Of a stretch of DNA of 51,421 nucleotides, positions 48,937 to 51,421 are shown piece by piece (position 1 is the first letter of the stretch; each line of letters starts with the position of its first letter). The translations under genes were made by a program, and so were the position numbers. The notes below the pieces were generated by a model. That model did no database searches, had not been told where the DNA came from, and was given only the letters and a program-made list of their open reading frames with translations. The stretch is from Bacilli bacterium (GTDB lineage: Bacteria; Bacillota_I; Bacilli_A; RFN20; CAG-826), in NCBI GenBank assembly GCA_017651565.1, contig JAGCCQ010000044.1, positions 1 to 51,421 on the forward strand. The letters run 5' to 3'.

Positions 48937-49636
48937 TTGTCTTTCCTATCATAGCTTCAAAAACTTCTAAATCTCCAGGAGTAGTAAGTTTAATGTTTCT
49001 ATCAGAACCTTTAGCAAAGTACAATCTTACACCGAGTTCTACCATCATTGTATTGGTGTATGATGAACCATAAATTCCAATTTGCTTTTCAAACGCTTCG
49101 CGATATTTATCAAGCAAAAGCTTATATTTGTAACATTGAGGGGTAGATACCCTTCTTAAAGTTTCTCTTGGAATATATTTAACAGTAGAAATTTCATCAT
49201 CAACTAAGAAAATTTGTTCGTTATATGGCAATGACGAAACAGCATTTCCATATTGATTGCATTTATTAATTAAATCATCCAATATGCTACTTTCAACTAA
49301 CGGTCTAATTCCATCATGAACAATGATATTATCATTAGGATCAGCAATTCCTTCTAGATTATAAACGCCATTTCTAATAGATTCTTGGCAAGTTGATCCG
49401 CCTTTCACTATCCATTTTAATTTATTAATGCCGTATTTTTCTTTATAAGACCAGACATCATCTTCCCAACCTTCAATGCAAACTACTTCAATTTCATCAA
49501 TTAAAGGATGATTTTGAAAAGATTCCAAAGTATAACTTAAAATAGGTCTGTTTTTAACATTAACAAACTGTTTTGGGACATTTAAACCCATTCTAGTTCC
49601 AGTGCCACCTGCAATAATAATTGCAATGTTTTTCAT
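48929..49636 (-). CDS. IspD/TarI-family cytidylyltransferase
   Basis: A 235-residue nucleotidyltransferase using CTP. IIIAGGTGTRMGLNVPKQFV is the CTP-binding loop, VKGGSTCQESIRNGV and NIIVHDGIRPLVESSI match the catalytic core, STPQCYKYKLLLDKY and RNIKLTTPGDLEVF end the fold. The family includes IspD (isoprenoid) and TarI (CDP-ribitol for teichoic acid). The company of LicD and an SDR favours the teichoic/capsule role; no other isoprenoid gene is present. It overlaps the SDR gene by 8 nt. Confidence 0.82.
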   Translation of the reverse strand: MKNIAIIIAGGTGTRMGLNVPKQFVNVKNRPILSYTLESFQNHPLIDEIEVVCIEGWEDDVWSYKEKYGINKLKWIVKGGSTCQESIRNGVYNLEGIADPNDNIIVHDGIRPLVESSILDDLINKCNQYGNAVSSLPYNEQIFLVDDEISTVKYIPRETLRRVSTPQCYKYKLLLDKYREAFEKQIGIYGSSYTNTMMVELGVRLYFAKGSDRNIKLTTPGDLEVFEAMIGKTNE

Positions 49637-49657
49637 ATTCTCTTCTTTCTCTAAACA

Positions 49658-50464
49658 CTATTCGTCAAAATATGATTTATTTAAATCTAATAAAATAAAA
49701 TCGTGTTGAATGCCTCTTTTTTCAACAGGAGGTAACTCTTTCCAATTATGATATATTCTTGTTAGATATTCATCAAAGAATTCAGGCCCTTTAATTTTTA
49801 AATGCTCAAAATCATATTCTTTTGGCGTTCCGAAAAGTCTTTTTTCTGTTATCTCTTTGCTCCCGTAGGAACCATTAAAATTGCAAACATATTCACTATT
49901 TTCATAACTGTATTTAGAAAAAAGACGATCAATTTTTAAAGAACTTTTTTTAATGTTATAAAAGGGAATCATTCTAGAAGCAATAATCAAAGCGTTTTTA
50001 TACCACTTTCTTTGTTTTCTTACGGCAAACATACTAGCTTTATATAAAATAGACTTTCTTGAACATTTTCTATAAATTTTAGAAGCTTCTTTGTAATTAT
50101 TGCCTGCTCCATCCAATGGAAAAACATCAATATACAATCCTCTTTTAATATTATGTCTTTGTCTCTCGATAAGCGTAGTATCTACATCATAAAGTTTTGA
50201 AAAAGAATATAAAAAGTCTTTATTCTTTTCATAAGGAGTTTCTAAAACATAATGATCACGTTTTTCTTTGAACAATTCAATTAATCTATTATATTCAGGT
50301 CTTGGAATAGCAATATCAATATCATCATCCCAAGGAATAAACCCTTTGTGTCTCACAGCTCCGAGCAAAGTTCCGCCTACAGCATAATATGTTATATTAT
50401 TTGCATCCAAAAACTTCGTAAACCACGAAAACATTTCTAATAATTTTTTTTGCATTTCAGTCAT
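49658..50464 (-). CDS. LicD family phosphotransferase
   Basis: A 268-residue LicD-type enzyme. The nucleotidyltransferase-like core is plain: YYAVGGTLLGAVRHKGFIPW, then DDDIDIAIPRPEYNRL with the metal-binding aspartates. LicD proteins move phosphocholine, phosphoethanolamine or ribitol phosphate onto surface polysaccharides. AGGT lies 8 nt before the ATG and TATAAT further upstream. It precedes the cytidylyltransferase gene by 21 nt, which could supply its CDP-linked donor. Confidence 0.88.
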   Translation of the reverse strand: MTEMQKKLLEMFSWFTKFLDANNITYYAVGGTLLGAVRHKGFIPWDDDIDIAIPRPEYNRLIELFKEKRDHYVLETPYEKNKDFLYSFSKLYDVDTTLIERQRHNIKRGLYIDVFPLDGAGNNYKEASKIYRKCSRKSILYKASMFAVRKQRKWYKNALIIASRMIPFYNIKKSSLKIDRLFSKYSYENSEYVCNFNGSYGSKEITEKRLFGTPKEYDFEHLKIKGPEFFDEYLTRIYHNWKELPPVEKRGIQHDFILLDLNKSYFDE

Positions 50465-50551
50465 TTTGATATACCTAATTTATTATAATACTTTTTTGCT
50501 AATTAAACACGCCAATTAAGATAAAACCATCTCAAAATATGCAATAGTGTT

Positions 50552-51421
50552 TTAAATTAAGAATTCTTCGAACTCTTTTCCTTCTAAAATATCAGCGATT
50601 CTTTCGCACGCATGCCCGTCCCCATACGGATTAGCAGCTTGTGCCATTTTTTCATATTCTTCTCGACTATTCAATAATTTTGAAAACTCTTTATAAATTT
50701 TTTCTTCTTCTGTACCAACGAGTTTTAATGTTCCAGCTTCAATTCCTTCAGGTCTTTCTGTAGTATCTCTCATTACAAGTACAGGAACTCCATAAGCAGG
50801 TGCTTCCTCTTGAATTCCACCGCTATCTGTCAAAATTAAATATGCTCTTGATTCGAAATTGTGACAGTCAAACACTTCGATAGGTTCGATAATATGTATT
50901 CTATCGCAATTGCCTAGTTCTTCATCTGCAGCTTTTCTAACAAGAGGATTCATATGAATTGGATAAACTGCTTTTACATCAAGGTGCTCATCAAGGACTC
51001 GACGTATAGCACGAAACATATTATGCATTGGGATACCTAGATTTTCTCTTCTGTGCGCAGTAATAAATACCAACTTATCATTTCCTACCCAAGTTAATTC
51101 TTTGTGAGTATAGTCCTTTTTAACAGTATGAGCCATAGCATCAATTACAGTGTTACCTGTAACATAAATTGTGTCCTCTGCTTTTCCTTCATTTAATAAA
51201 TTTTGTTTTGCTTTTCTAGTAGGAGCAAAATTATATTTTGCTATTAATCCAATAGATTGGCGATTAAATTCTTCTGGATAAGGACTGTAAATATTATATG
51301 TACGTAAGCCAGCTTCAACATGGCCTACAGGAATTTTTAAGTAAAAAGCAGCAAGAGCAGTTGCAAATGCTGTCGAAGTATCGCCATGCACTAAAACAAC
51401 ATCGGGTTTAATTTCTTCTAA
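50552..51421 (-). CDS. wecB: UDP-N-acetylglucosamine 2-epimerase, partial (N-terminus beyond window)
   Basis: The last 289 residues of a non-hydrolysing UDP-GlcNAc 2-epimerase, which makes UDP-ManNAc for teichoic acid linkage units or capsules. Motifs: VVLVHGDTSTAFATALAAFY, VGHVEAGLRTYNIYSPYPEE, FNRQ, ITAHRRENLGIPM, TDSGGIQEEAPAYGVPVLVM and RDTTERPEGIEAGTLKLVG, with the expected His, Asp and Glu residues of the active site. The frame stays open through position 51421, so a GTG at 51391 is an internal valine, not a start. Missing part is a window effect. Confidence 0.95.
   Translation of the reverse strand, partial: LEEIKPDVVLVHGDTSTAFATALAAFYLKIPVGHVEAGLRTYNIYSPYPEEFNRQSIGLIAKYNFAPTRKAKQNLLNEGKAEDTIYVTGNTVIDAMAHTVKKDYTHKELTWVGNDKLVFITAHRRENLGIPMHNMFRAIRRVLDEHLDVKAVYPIHMNPLVRKAADEELGNCDRIHIIEPIEVFDCHNFESRAYLILTDSGGIQEEAPAYGVPVLVMRDTTERPEGIEAGTLKLVGTEEEKIYKEFSKLLNSREEYEKMAQAANPYGDGHACERIADILEGKEFEEFLI

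Noticed and set aside
51391-51421. Start of wecB at 51391
   Set aside because: That codon is GTG inside the conserved VVLVHGDTST motif and the frame stays open to the window end.

Overview
The window looks like a chromosomal segment of a low-GC, fermentative, uncultured gut-type member of the Bacilli (Erysipelotrichales/RF39-like neighbourhood). This is judged from AT-rich intergenic DNA, Gram-positive Shine-Dalgarno sites (AGGAGG), many lipoprotein signal peptides, D-lactate dehydrogenase plus bifunctional AdhE, and Mollicutes-like tRNA features. TGA is used as a stop codon, so the code is standard. I see no CRISPR array, no intact insertion sequence and no prophage. The exact taxon is inference.

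Layout. 1-900: operon of an HMA metal-binding protein and a ZIP transporter (cut by the left edge). 988-3816: membrane protein with three repeats and a C-terminal ribosomal L15-like domain. 4.1-5.6 kb: C39-like peptidase and a lipoprotein, then a gene-free stretch with a large inverted-repeat structure. 6.1-10.1 kb: two TetR-controlled operons (DUF998; membrane flavodoxin plus cysteine hydrolase) around an XRE/zinc-ribbon regulator. 10.2-15.0 kb: two lipoproteins around a coupled CmpB/tocopherol-cyclase-like pair. 15.1-19.0 kb: four-gene signalling operon (small acidic protein, degenerate 7TM kinase, histidine kinase, NarL-type regulator). 19.0-24.0 kb: three GNATs, a VWA lipoprotein, an unknown protein and an alpha/beta hydrolase. 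24.0-28.9 kb: housekeeping genes (initiator tRNA, rpsU, deoC, rpmF, mtaB, rsmE, D-LDH). 29.1-29.8 kb: a type III toxin-antitoxin locus of CptIN type with two antitoxin pseudoknot repeats. 29.8-32.5 kb: PlsC-like acyltransferase and GltS-like symporter. 32.5-40.6 kb: three large surface-protein genes behind a c-di-GMP-I riboswitch. 40.9-43.7 kb: adhE with an extra N-terminal domain. 44-51.4 kb: sugar transferase, tRNA-Ser and a CAU tRNA, thyA-folA, a CDF transporter, and an envelope-polysaccharide set (SDR, IspD/TarI-like, LicD, WecB cut by the right edge).

Most notable signals: (1) the CptIN locus, whose two repeats form H-type pseudoknots with a compensatory base-pair change and whose last repeat doubles as the terminator; (2) a c-di-GMP-I riboswitch with a duplicated 3' half ahead of the 8-kb surface operon; (3) an initiator tRNA with C33, an A-U/G-C/G-C anticodon stem, a bulged T stem and a 5' leader complementary over 13 nt to its own anticodon arm; the second CAU tRNA also has C33; (4) an L15-like domain on a membrane protein; (5) repeated leaderless-type promoters (-10 box 6-11 nt before ATG, no Shine-Dalgarno). 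Functions are read from motifs and remembered family features; no database search was possible.
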